A stretch of 64,000 nucleotides of DNA, taken from the NCBI GenBank assembly GCA_001586965.3, contig LUCW03000111.1, positions 1 through 64,000 of the forward strand. Direction: 5' to 3'. This document shows positions 38,422 through 48,969 of the stretch, one piece after another. A program made the position numbers and the translations under genes. The notes under the pieces are model-generated. The model had not been told where the DNA came from. It worked only from the letters and a program-made list of their open reading frames with translations, and did not search any database. Source of the DNA: Sphaeroforma sirkka. Lineage: Eukaryota > Opisthokonta > Ichthyosporea > Ichthyophonida. The number at the start of each line of letters is the position of its first letter. Position 1 is the stretch's first letter.

Positions 38422-39280
38422 ATTAGAGAACTTAAACATACACCAGTCAGTTATTGCAATCTTCCTGTTTTGTATAATTAAGTCCATAATTATATCGGTG
38501 AAGTGCGGAATCATATCTTTTGCTTCACCTTCCGGAGGTTTAGGTATCTTTAACATATTATCATCTGACTGATCTTTATTCGGGTCTAGCCCATTAGGCA
38601 GACCAGTGAGTGTTATACCTAAACTGAGAAGATCAGTCATACCTGTAATTATATCGTATTTCTGAGACATGTCAGTAACGATTAGGTGAGTCTTCACATC
38701 TCTTCTATCTGACAGCATTATGTGTGCATAGTCAATGGCTTGTTCGCAAGTAGTAACTTTGCCATTTCCCAAGATTAAATCAGTTGTTTCGTTATGGACA
38801 GCCATATCTGTAGCGTAGGCTACTCGGCGTGAGATAGCAGAGACTTCAGCATTAGAGAACTTAAACATACACCAGTCAGTTATTGCAATCTTCCTGTTTT
38901 GTATAATTAAGTCCATAATTATATCGGTGAAGTGCGGAATCATATCCTTTGCTTCACCTTCCGGAGGTTTAGGTATCTTTAACATATTATCATCTGACTG
39001 ATCTTTATTCGGGTCTAGCCCATTAGGCAGACCAGTGAGTGTTATACCTAAACTGAGAAGATCAGTCATACCTATAATTAAATCGTATTTCTGAGACATG
39101 TCAGTAACGATTAGGTGAGTCTTCACATCTCTTCTATCTGACAACATTATGTGTGCATAGTCAATGGCTTGTTCGCAAGTAGTAACTTTGCCATTTCCCA
39201 AGATTAAATCAGTTTGTTTTGTTATGGACAGCCATATCTGTAGCGTAGGCTACTCGGCGTGAGATAGCAGAGACTTCAGC
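38422..39280 (-). repeat. ~429-bp tandem duplication inside the old LTR element
   Basis: Copies at 38422-38850 and 38851-39280 are nearly identical over their whole length: both start ATTAGAGAACTTAAACATAC and end GAGATAGCAGAGACTTCAGC on the + strand. The high identity compared with the general decay of the element suggests that the duplication is more recent than the insertion. Confidence 0.9.
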
Positions 39281-39414
39281 CCCTGGATCAAATAGTGCCA
39301 TAACTTTTTTTCTCCATTCACGAAAACTGTTTGAAAGATACGTTCATCTCCTTTGGTATAGATTTTATTGAACATTTTCTCATAATCTTGCTCTAGTGCG
39401 CACATATGGTACTG

Positions 39415-41441
39415 TCAGTGCTTAACTTGGACGTCCGGTAAGTCCTTGCAATCCTCTTTGTGCCAACTGTTAGTACCCTTGCAAGTAGCACACTCTTTCA
39501 TATAGTGTCCAAAATCTGGCTTGCCTGGTGCACACTTAACAGGGTCGTGTCTACCATTCCACTTGCCATTACGTTTTGTGAGGTTGTAACCACACTTCTT
39601 GCAAGGCGCTCTCACCTTCTTATCACCTTTCGGTTCGGTAGAAGTAGAGCCAGTACCCCCCTCCAGTAGTAGTGCGAGGTTTCTTAGTACTACGCGCAGT
39701 ATTAGTCTCTACTGCGTTTCGCTTAGTGGGCTGGGTGTAGCTCGTGGTACTAAGTACTCTAGTAGAGGAATTGGTATGCTTGTGTACTATCTTCTCAAAG
39801 ACAGACCAAGGCATAGATCGCAAATCACCATAGGCGATGATGTCATCATTGACTTTCTTAAAGAGGTTAGCTCCCAGAGTCTCCATCATCTGACAAATTA
39901 ATAAATATTCGCCAGTATAGGTACGACCACCCATCCGAGTATTCATATGTGTCATATGAGCTAGAGCACCTCGAATAGTGGTATCGTTCGCAAAGAACTT
40001 GCGAGACTCTAAAAGTTCACGGTCACGTGCATCTTCAAGAAAGGTGTTAAGTATATTATCACGCAACTGGTGCCAGGGTAGGGCTTTCCAGTTGGGCTCA
40101 TGAGCCTTCAAGATAGTTCGCCATTCACCTGGCTCACAGAAATGAATAAAGGCATTCATCATATGCTTATCCTTAAGGCTGGCAGACTCCTTAAGTTGGT
40201 CGAAGGCCTTCAGTGTCTCCACTGTACTCTCATTAGTAGAGAAATCGACCTCAGCCTGCGCGTTACCTAGCTGCTTTATAAAGCTTGGTTCTAAGCGTTC
40301 ACGAGGCTCATGCTCAGTGCTACGGGCTGCTAGTGCCAAGATGGTGTCTACTTCCTTTCTCTTGTTATCGATTAGATAGCGAATGTTATCCGCTTTCCTA
40401 TCGTCAAGGTCAGAGTCATTCAATAGACGGTCCTCAAGGACTTGCATACCAGAGCGTAATAGCCTGAGACGAGTATGTCTGGTTCTCACTTCCTCATCCT
40501 CAGGATTAGAGCGGGAACCCTCTAACGAGGTACTGGTGCCAAAATCGTGATTACCAGGGTTAGTTGGCAAATGAGGGTCGATATTACGAGGATGGTAAGC
40601 CTTATCGAGTTCCATACGATCATATCCTCTGACAGGGTTAGGTTTGTCAAGAGGATGGTCAATGGTAGCATCAGAGCTATAGAGATTGAATTTTGAAATA
40701 TTTTTTCTCTCGCCAGTGGTAACTGGCTTAGTGGTAAACATACTGGCTGGTAAACCAGTAGGTCTCGGGTTCGAAACTCGGCCCGGAATTTTCTTCTTCT
40801 TCGGTATAGGAAGAATATCAGCCAAGTGGGACACGATAGAAGGGTCCACAACTGCTGCTGCCGCTAGCTCCTTCAAGAGCGCTTCAGTGCGGTTCAATTG
40901 GCGTCGAGATTGAGAGGATCCAACCACTCGTTGTCGAGTTATGGCGTCCTCAGCTTCGGCCCCAAGATTTGAGCTGAATGGAATGGCTTCTCCATCGATG
41001 GCGAAACCGAAATTTTCGGACAGGTCCAATACTTCCTTTTCACTCCGGATTTGTGCTGGAGTGTCCTTTAGATGTGGAGTTATAATGCCCCCCGACATTC
41101 GTATCCACGAATTTTCCAGCCTTTCGACGTTTATCCCCAATATTTGACGGCACGTGGTCAGGGGGCAAGCTGGGGTCCTGAGCTTCACTCCTAGGTGATA
41201 CACGGACGCTGGCGAGCCTTTCCGCGGTAGTAGATACCTCTTCTTCCAAGGCTTTAGGATCCGACGAGTCATCCTCAGAATAATCCTCTGTACCAACCTC
41301 AGAATTGGCTTCCCCAACAGTTTCCTCGGCAGGCTCAACTCCAGACAGGCTAGGTGTTTCCACAGGGACCTCAGGAACCTCGGCAGTCTTAGCAGGCTTA
41401 GAGCTAGCGGCTCCCTTGCCTTTAGAAGTATCCTTAGCCAT
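39415..41441 (-). pseudogene. Gag region of the minus-strand LTR element (fossil)
   Basis: The probable start is the ATG at 41441, followed by a Lys/Ser/Ala-rich then acidic N-terminus. A large middle part (to about 39620) has helical segments resembling a capsid region. The end (about 39440-39610) is a Cys/His-rich block with CKKC, then HDPVKC, then CATC and HKEDC spacings, a nucleic-acid-binding knuckle of nonstandard form. The family role is particle assembly and RNA packaging. The region is not intact. A tRNA-like block on the opposite strand lies inside it at 40717-40790. Confidence 0.7.
40717..40790 (+). other. tRNA-like block (possible SINE) inside the old gag
   Basis: On the + strand 40724-40734 is TGGCTTAGTGG, a perfect fit to the pol III A box TRGYNNARNNG. 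40768-40778 is GGTTCGAAACT, 9 of 11 to the B box, with a T-arm TCGGG/CTCGG around loop TTCGAAA. Between them ACTGG and CCAGT can form an anticodon stem whose loop contains GGT, tRNA-Thr-like with one extra base. No acceptor stem pairs. The block is followed by TTTTCTTCTTCTTC, a possible SINE-style tail. Either a tRNA-derived SINE inserted antisense into gag, or coincidence. Confidence 0.4.
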
Positions 41442-42228
41442 AGTATTTGCTGGATAGTAAATCGATGTCAGACAGTCTAGAAGCAGTACACTACTGTAAC
41501 TACTAAATAACTGAAAAATATGTAAACTTCGATGGAAATTGCTAGGTTTCAAACTATATTAAACTAAAATACAATTTAGTCAGTTAGGATTTAGCAGTGG
41601 TAGCTTGTGTAAGAATGATCGGGACTGCCTCTTGTTAAGAGCCTAAATATCCTCGATCACACAGGGCGTACCTCTAGCTGTTCTTTATTGAATAATTCTC
41701 ACTAGAAGTACTAAGTGTTCATGACCACATGCCTAATTTGAAAACAGACATAAGAACGTAAGTCAAGTTAATACATTGGCTGATATAAATAAAGAAAAGT
41801 TAATTGGATTTTGGAGATTGGCGGGAAGACCAAAACCTGTAAGTAGTAGTTCAGAGATTATAAAACTTAGCTTATAATATCCTACATCTACTATTGTCCC
41901 AAATAGGTCCAAGTAGATGAGTCATACCAAATACGAACGTAAGTCAAGTTAATACATTGGCTGATATAAATAAAGAAAAGTTAATTGGATTTTGGAGATT
42001 GGCGGGAAGACCAAAACCTGTAAGTAGTAGTTCAGAGATTATAAAACTTAGCTTATAATATCCTACATCTACTATTGTCCCAAATAGATCCAAGTAAATG
42101 AGTCATACCAAATACTCAGGCTATTGGAGCCATCAAAGTGAATTTAGAACACTTTGGAAATATTGGAAAAAGAATTTGTATTAAATTATTTTAAATACAA
42201 TTAAAAACCAATATGTTATCTGTTACAC
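41442..42228. other. Upstream flank of the old LTR element, no gene
   Basis: This is where the 5' leader and 5' LTR of the minus-strand element should lie. I see no open frame of note. It contains the 2x181-bp duplication at 41754-42115, which may be LTR-derived, and is otherwise AT-rich unique sequence. Confidence 0.5.
41754..42115. repeat. Tandem duplication, 2 x 181 bp, near-identical
   Basis: Copies 41754-41934 and 41935-42115 start GAACGTAAGTCAAGTTAATA and end GTCATACCAAATAC, differing at only a couple of positions. The unit contains TATAAAACTTAGC and other AT-rich promoter-like words. It lies upstream of the minus-strand gag, and its length is close to the 182-bp LTR of the other element, so a tandem LTR remnant is possible but unproven. 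Confidence 0.85.
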
Positions 42229-42414
42229 CCGGCTTCAGGCGGATGTCGACCTCCACCCCTTCTATAAAGTTGTGGTTTTTGTCGTCATACGCCAGGCGAT
42301 TGAACTTGTGCTTGAATACACGGAGCTGTTCTGGGGTTTTGTTGAGGCGTGTGACGTATAGCCAAGGCCTCGACCCCTCGGAAATCATACTGTTCGACGT
42401 TGCCGGGTGCTTCC
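42229..42414 (-). CDS. Exon-like open block, unknown protein
   Basis: On the minus strand a block of 186 bp (62 codons) is bordered by CTGCAG|G (acceptor-like, exon start 42414) and G|GTGTAA (donor-like, exon end 42229). The encoded stretch includes SRPWLYVTRLNKTPEQL and a later VEVDIRLKPG, with a balanced, globular-looking composition unlike the simple sequence around it. I do not recognise the family. No neighbouring exon was found on the same strand, so this may be an isolated fragment, a captured exon next to the inverted-terminus element at 42440, or chance. Confidence 0.25.
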
Positions 42415-42439
42415 CTGCAGCGCCTCACGCACTCCATTT

Positions 42440-42562
42440 TTTTGCTACATAAAGTGGACACTTAACATCAGTAAAATTGTAAGACTGGGCGAACTTATCG
42501 GACAAAGTGTCGTAGATCAGGTTTATTATACTGATGTTATGTGTTCACTTTACGTAGCAAAA
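42440..42562. mobile_element. 123-bp element with 34-bp terminal inverted repeats (MITE-like)
   Basis: 42440-42473 begins TTTTGCTACATAAAGTGG; 42529-42562 is its inverse complement with about four mismatches. The 55 bp between are unrelated. It has no coding capacity, so if mobile it would be non-autonomous. Flanking target-site duplication is unclear because the left border runs into a T tract. As RNA it would fold into a long hairpin. Confidence 0.6.
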
Positions 42563-44294
42563 GGGGACTCAGAACATCACGGACTTTGGCCATATACTAG
42601 GGCCCGGCCTTAGGCTGGGACTCAGGCATTACAGCCCACGAAGGCTGAGGCTCTGGCGACTGACAGCGGTTCACATTATCACATATTAATGACCGATAAG
42701 GGTCACAGTTCGGTACTAGCCTGGCTGAGTCTTACAACAATAATATTATGTATATTTTTAAAATAAAAATAAAAATGAAAATTGAAGAGTAGAGTACGTT
42801 CACTACGAGTCTACGATTAGCGAGGTAAATAGCTGGTAACCACTTTCTATTGGTGTCAACTATTATTGCTAAAAATCTCTAGAAATTGTTGCTCTATGTA
42901 CATACACACAAGTAGAACAAATAAATAAATAAAAACACTTTGACCAATGATCTATGACTTTATAAATTCTATCATTTATTATCATTCACCAATCTGGCAA
43001 TTACCTTAGTCAGTCACTCACCACTCACAAGTCTCAGGCACTCACCACTGCAGTCTGCACTCTCTCCCTCTACTCTCGAGAGAGTACACTCTACAGTCTA
43101 TATACCCATAGTCCCATAGAGAGTCCAGATACGGCAAACTGAGAGTCTGAGACCAGCCTGAAACTGGGGCAGAGAGAGGGCCGAGGCCCGAGGCCCAATC
43201 CACTCTCCAAAGTCCAGAGTCCAGCGTCCAGACTCACAGAGTGCTTGATCTGGATGGGTTGGGCCCTGGGGGCTGGGGCCCTGAGCCTGCTGCAGTGCTC
43301 TTGGTGAATCATGAATGGTAGTGACCTGTCGATTCAGAAGAAGTTCACTGTATGTAGTTCACTTCAGGCCTAGGGCCCTCAGGCCTCAGCCCTCACAGGC
43401 GGTCAGGCGGTCAGGCGGGCGGCGGCTCAGGACTTAAGGCCTTAAGAAGGCTGGCTCACTGCCCAGCCGGCCTACCGCTGCATGGCCTGCCCGGTTGCTG
43501 ACCCCTGACCCCTCTGAAATTAAAATATATATTTGAATTTTTTTAAAGAATTTATTATTATTATCTATGTATTCAAAATTTTCTTACTAGAGTAGAAGTC
43601 TTTAATTAGCCTATTACCAAGAAAGTATATTTTTATTTTTTAACTTGTAGCCTAGACTGTAGGAGCCACGAGAGGCCGATACTCTCTCTCTACTCTCTTG
43701 AGAGACTAAAAAAGTAAATTCTAAGAGCAAGTTGGCGGTGCCAAATTGCCTAAATATAGGCCTGTAGCCTGTAGGAGTGTAGGGCACTGGCAATTGGGGC
43801 TCTGGGCACTGTAGGCCTGAGTGGGTGAGTGGGTGACATTTGGGGTTTTCAAAGAAAAAGATTGGGTTCATAGTTCAGGTTGGCACTTGGCACTTCTTGG
43901 CACCTGACCTGTAGCCAACGTAGGCTGTAGGCGGCTGTAGCAATAGGACTGTAAACTGTGAAGTATAGGACTGTAGGAGTGTAGGTTCGAGTCTTCGAGC
44001 CTCTGAGGGCCAGAAGCCCGAGGGCGTGTTTGCTGAGTAGTAGCGAGTACCCATGATAATCGATACTTCAAAATAGAAATAACACGAGTTTATGCTTGTA
44101 GCCTTCTGAAAATTAGACATGCTAGAGGATATTATTATTATTATTTTAATTTTCAGGATGCTATGTATGACGCCTAATATTGATTGAAGTCATTTTCTCT
44201 GAAATATGCTGCAGTAGGACAAGAGGACACCCGACTACTCAAGGTATGAGCCTTTCGAGGTCTTATCTCCACGAGTTTGTTTATTTAGTTAGGG
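42563..44294. other. Non-coding, with cryptically simple GC-richer clusters
   Basis: No supported gene. 42980-43500 and 43640-44040 are rich in repeated short words (CACTC, CAGTC, GAGTC, AGGCCT, TCAGGCGG) without a strict period. Open frames in these clusters have low-complexity composition and no domains. Between them the sequence is AT-rich. Confidence 0.5.
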
Positions 44295-44510
44295 CCTAGG
44301 TATTCTTTAGGATAATCTGTCATGGTACTAGTCCGACGTCCGTTGTGGTATATTTACTTCTTTTCCTTTAGAGAGGATCAAAGTGATATGTTTCCTTTGA
44401 AACCTAGGTATTCTTTAGGATAGTCTGTCATGGTACTAGTCCGACGTCCGTTGTAGTATATTTACTTCTTTCCCTTTAGAGAGGATCAAAGTGATATGTT
44501 TCCTTTGAAA
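44295..44510. repeat. Tandem duplication, 2 x 108 bp
   Basis: Copies 44295-44402 and 44403-44510 both run CCTAGGTATTCTTTAGGATA to GATATGTTTCCTTTGAAA and differ at about four positions. A (TA)n tract follows 15 bp later. No coding content. Confidence 0.9.
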
Positions 44511-44522
44511 TCTTGTGTCGGG

Positions 44523-44524
<2 letters not shown>

Positions 44525-44563
<39 letters not shown>
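44525..44563. repeat. (TA)n microsatellite
   Basis: About 19 uninterrupted TA units. Confidence 0.9.
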
Positions 44564-44564
<1 letters not shown>

Positions 44565-45763
44565 TAATACTAGAGGAGTTCCTTCAAAAGTCCTGTCTTT
44601 CCATCCCTGCTGTAGATCCCCCATCATCCCACCACGGTCTCTTTATTGTGCTACACAATAATCTACTAACAGATAGAACTATCTCCTCTTTCCGAATGCC
44701 TTTCTCATAGAGAGGGAGGAGAGCCCCCGTGGTAAAGGGATCCTAATGTACATTCTCATTATAATAAAATAGCCTAGGGTCAATTGTAGCTCCAGGCTCC
44801 GTCATGCTCTACCTTATGTATACCAGACAATCTTCAGCCTATTTACAGGATATTTTGTAACAGCAGAGGAGTATACTTAGCTAATCAAAAAAAGATCCCA
44901 TCCTCCTGCATTTTTTGTATACCCTAGCTTTGATAGTTACTAGAATATAATTAATGGCCCATACCGAGCTACACTGCGATGTAAAAATATGCGCCAATAA
45001 GTGCCCGAATCTATATTTACATACACTCGCAGACGGATACGCAACACACCCCGCGCGTATACTTGTGGCGGGGACACTTTAGTCCTATCGCTTTGAAGCA
45101 TGCATGAGCCTACAATGCATGGAAACAACTCGTCGTCTATGTTTCATAAAACGAAATACTGGCGACAATTGAGCACAATCAATCTTTACTCGTTATCCAG
45201 CAGATGGATGTCATTGTCTACAAACTGAGAAGCAAGTGATGCTTCACGCTACATACACGTGCCATTATTAACGTCATTGGCCGTGTGCAGTATTACATTT
45301 TAATAACTTATGGATTCAGTCTTAGAAAGGTATTTACTGGCTAATTTTAGCGCAACCCGAGTTGATATGCTTATCGTTCTAAAAGCGAATGATGATCATG
45401 GCGGTGGAATGAATTTGGAAGAAAAGACATATATGAACCGCATTGCGAAGCCACTCCATTTCCCGACTGCCATTGCACAGAGTGGGTACAACTCCTGATA
45501 GTCGGAAGCCTCTAAAAGTTCAAAAATGCTACAAAGATCGTATTGTATTGTATGTAGTTTATTCGGCTTGAGCCAACCCTATTTACTATGTTATGCATTA
45601 ACCAGTGTCGATGTGCAGCTGATCTGCGCTAGTCAGCTGCATATACTTCTTTTATTGCCAGGAGACTTCTCAAAATATAACTCCGATATCCAATAGTCAG
45701 CTATGTATCCATTCGGAGTATATACGCATGTGCTTCCAGCATACGCACGTACCAGATTGTTGC
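44564..45763. other. No supported gene
   Basis: Unique AT-moderate sequence. A 62-codon + strand frame at 45310-45498 starts with ATG but shows no domain, no splice partner and no clear coding bias; I leave it uncalled. Confidence 0.4.
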
Positions 45764-45958
45764 TTATAGACGTTGTCCAGCACCTCTGCGCGCTCTGATA
45801 GCCGGGGGATACTTGGCTTTCTTCATCTTCAAGGTTGGATGAGCATTGCAGACGTGTGCAGGCTCCCATCTGTTAAATTCCTGGACATTTTCTGATCCAA
45901 AGGTAACGTGGTACTGGGCAGAGACGCTTCCGGCGTTGTTTCTGTTGATGGCTACCAT
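45764..45958 (-). CDS. Hypothetical short frame / possible first exon
   Basis: An ATG at 45958 opens a 64-codon minus-strand frame. Its first ~50 residues (MVAINRNNAGSVSAQYHVTF, then a FNRWEPAHVC block and a Lys/Arg-rich end) look protein-like. A donor-like CTG|GTACGTGCG lies just downstream on the minus strand, at about 45752, so this could be a first exon that splices onward in another frame. No homologue is recognised, and no partner exon was found. Chance is a real alternative. Confidence 0.22.
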   Translation of the reverse strand: MVAINRNNAGSVSAQYHVTFGSENVQEFNRWEPAHVCNAHPTLKMKKAKYPPAIRARRGAGQRL

Positions 45959-48408
45959 TTTTATCTTAGTTTGATTTTATATTAGTTTAATATTATTTAT
46001 GTATATTTGTGATTATTCACTGTGAAGTTTTAAAAATGAAGCTATATCCGTTTCGAACGTCACATATATACTCCGCCCATTTTCCGTACCCCACTAACCC
46101 TTTACCCTTGTGTGAGCCAGGAGCCGAGAACGTGCGGAGTGAATCTTCGTATAAATTTTCTAAAAACGAGTTTGTACTTCTGGTGGACTACAATTTTATG
46201 AATTTATTAAAAAATAGTCAAGTCTCTCACGAAGAGAGACCTACTGAACGAATATTTTTTGCTTCTTCAGAAAAAACAAAACATAGAGTGAATAGCCGCA
46301 TATTTGATATTTCTGCATATTTCTAGTAGATTAATTTTGGTGTTCTAAAAAAAGAAATACGTTGTTCGTACTTCGTAACTTCGTCGTAGGGCGTGTGAAG
46401 TTGGCCCGCGTGGCGCAATGATAAAGTAAACCGAACCCCGGAAATAATTGCGATAAAAAGAAAATATATACATACTTGTTTTAAAAAAGAAAGCAATATC
46501 AACAAAAAAAAACTTTCCACAGGCCACAGGCCACAGGCCCACAGGCCCACAGGCCTGTCACTCACTGTCAGGCGTCAGCCCCACGGCCCACAGTCCACTC
46601 TAGTGAAAACTCTACAGTCCATACTTCAACAGTTCCACAGTCCACACTCCCCTGAGTCCTGACTCGCTCCTGATGTCCTGACTCTTATTTTTAAGTAACT
46701 CCTCCAGTCCTCCACACGTCATGACGCGAAAGTCAAAAGGAAGAGAGATAAAAAAAACAAGTATTTAAAAAAAATATTTATCGAAATAGGAGTTCATGAC
46801 TTCATATTTCATGACCTACTCTCGGAGTTGATGGTGAGTAGGCTACTGAGGCTTGTTATTGTTTTCAACTTCTTCAGCCAACTGTGAACTTCCCCCTGAC
46901 TGCTAAAGGGAGTAGAGAGTAAATAAATTTATTTTATATGTTACTGTCAAACTGTTTTTAAAAAAACAAACAAACTGTTTTGTCTACTATTTTTGTGCTG
47001 TATTTTCAAAATGAATAAATAGAAAGCAATTAGGGCTGACGACTGCCGCAGTGCCGCTAAGTCATTCATTGACTGACTGCAGCAGTGCAGTCACTGCACC
47101 GATTGTAAAAGTCTTTGGTGGGATGATGGCTAGTGGCTACTGGCTAGTACTGGCTACTGGCTACAGCCTACATAAGTAACAAAACCCGTCAGCGTTAGAT
47201 GGGTACTCGCCAGTCTTCGCCCATTGGTGAATTGGATTTTGTTCTATGTAGCTCGTGCGAAAGCTTTCCAAATTTATTTTTCAAATTTTTGTTCAAAAAT
47301 TCAATTTAAAACATATCTCAATAAATCCACATTTTGTATTTGTAAGTAGGATTTTATTCTTTTTGATTCTTATTGCAATATTTGGGATGCGATGCCAATC
47401 ATGTTTTAATTTAAGCCAAAACGATCAATAATTGGTTGAATGGCAGACATTTTTTAAAATACAGTACAGGTCACTGCAGGACTACAGGATCATGTGCTAA
47501 AATACAGGATCGAAATTTATACATATTATGTATTTATGTTCATATATATAATTTTCTTGCTCTTTTTACTATTATTTGTAAAGTTCTCTATTTATTCTCG
47601 TCAGTGATCACTAATAGTGATCAGTACAAACATGTGTATATTTTTAAAAATAGCATAATATTTTTAGATTCAATAGTATCAGTAAAATCAGTATTCACTG
47701 ATGAGTGATGAGTGTGAACTGTGAAGTTGTGAGCGAACCATTAATAACTTTCTACGAATAAAGAAAGACTATTGGAGTCAGAGTCGAGACTCGAGAGTAT
47801 CGATTCTATGGAATAATGGATATCTCATACCACCTATATTATTAAAAAAAAATAAGATGTACTAAACCGTCTACTTCTATTGAGTCTACTCAACTCTACA
47901 GTTCTACACACAGCAGCCAGTAGGTTCTCCCTTCTACAATCTATACACCATACACAGTATACAGTACAGTTACAGTCAGTACTCAGTCAGTTTTAAAGCG
48001 AGTGAACCATAAGTACACGCTTAACCTCGAAAGGTTTTACGTTAAAACTTTTATTTCTCAATCAGTTTAAGTTTTTTTAAACTGTAACTTTTATAACCGA
48101 TTGGTACCGGCTGCACAAACGATAGGTGCTTTGTTTAGGTCAGGGCGGTGTCAGAATTTTGTCCTGTTGTTTTAGCGTGCAATACACCAGCCACAGTGTC
48201 GGTTGCCAGTATTACTATAAAAATATCTATTTAAAAAAAAACACGAATAATAAACAAACAGCCTTCTTGTTCAATTTTACAGGAGGCAATGAAATAAAGT
48301 TTTAGAAATTTGAACAGTTGCGTGAACGGCTGAACGCAGCATACATGGCCATGCCGCCATGGGACGTAGCCGATAGTTTGTTAATTATGTATATATATTT
48401 AGGTTCAC
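45959..48408. other. Non-coding, AT-rich with short simple clusters
   Basis: No supported gene. Notable are CACAGGCC repeats at about 46515-46560, a GGCTACT/GGCTAGT run at 47125-47170, and CAGTC/ACTC-rich stretches at 47690-47990. The + strand frame 46009-46326 (105 codons) has no domain and spans AT-rich sequence; it is not called. Confidence 0.45.
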
Positions 48409-48969
48409 GCATGCTCATATATACATATAAATATTTATGAGCTAATATAGACAAGAGAGCAAGGAGAAACACACACGCTACACAAATATAACAAATAAAC
48501 ACAATATATATCGATGGAATATAATAAAACATAAATGTACAGATCAAATAATACTTTTACAATGAAGTTCTTGCATGCACATGTATACATACAAATGAGT
48601 ATATAAGCTAATATAGAGACAAGAGGGCGAAGACAAATTATTATATTTGCAGAAGAGCAAATACAAACACGCACGTAACACACATACTACATATAAGCTA
48701 ATACAATAATATACACACAAGTACAGATCGAATAATATTATATTCTTAATTAAGATTATGCATGCACACATATACACATATATAATTATGAGCTAATATA
48801 AAGACAAGAGGTCAAAGAGAAACACACACACTACACATATATCACAAATAAACACAATGCATATCGATATAATTAAAATAAAACAAACCCACACATATAC
48901 AGATCAATTGTTCATATGCTAATAACAACGTACAACCATGCACATGTATACATAATAAATACTTCATTT
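48409..48969. repeat. Degenerate tandem repeat, ~3.2 units of 164-187 bp
   Basis: Units start at about 48409, 48573, 48760 and 48938 (partial), each opening with (G)CATGC(A/T)CA followed by ATATACA words. Later, at similar offsets, the first three units carry GAGCTAATATA or AAGCTAATATA, ACAAGAG, and ACAGATC plus AATAATA-like words; the second and third of these run on the same order with indels. Minus-strand frames across it are Tyr/Cys/Ile-rich artefacts. Confidence 0.75.

Larger units (their letters stand above)
34988..39290 (-). pseudogene. Pol region of the minus-strand LTR element (fossil)
   Basis: Parts in transcription order: a protease-like region containing a ~429-bp tandem duplication; reverse transcriptase (about 37780-38400) with TRVVLDLSPINKLIPQ, FSKIDLKAAFHQL and YLDDIVIF; RNase H (about 37110-37460) with VATDASDRAVGGVLY and CDQKSLTYL; a Dam-like segment (36754-37011); integrase with an H...H...C..C zinc site (about 36095-36230) and acidic core near LCSDNGSEF; a GPF-type motif; and a weak chromodomain-like stretch (35072-35188). 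It is broken in several places. Relationship to Ty3/Gypsy is clear from the domain order. Confidence 0.85.
34966..41441 (-). mobile_element. Older, broken Ty3/Gypsy LTR element with Dam-like domain
   Basis: Read on the minus strand from 41441: gag with zinc-knuckle-like cysteines, then pol with protease region, reverse transcriptase (YLDD at 37895-37906), RNase H, Dam-like segment, integrase and a weak chromodomain-like tail. The order is the same as in the element at 1-8826, and both have the unusual Dam-like insert, but the proteins are clearly diverged, so these are different families of one lineage. It is broken, with roughly six breaks, and I could not recognise LTRs with confidence. Its pol end runs straight into the satellite. 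It appears considerably older than the + strand element. Confidence 0.85.

Noticed and set aside
46009-46326. 105-codon + strand frame
   Set aside because: No domain, no supporting signals, and composition follows local AT-rich sequence.
46400-46460. A-box-like TGGCGCAATGA as a tRNA or SINE start
   Set aside because: No B box or foldable arms follow.
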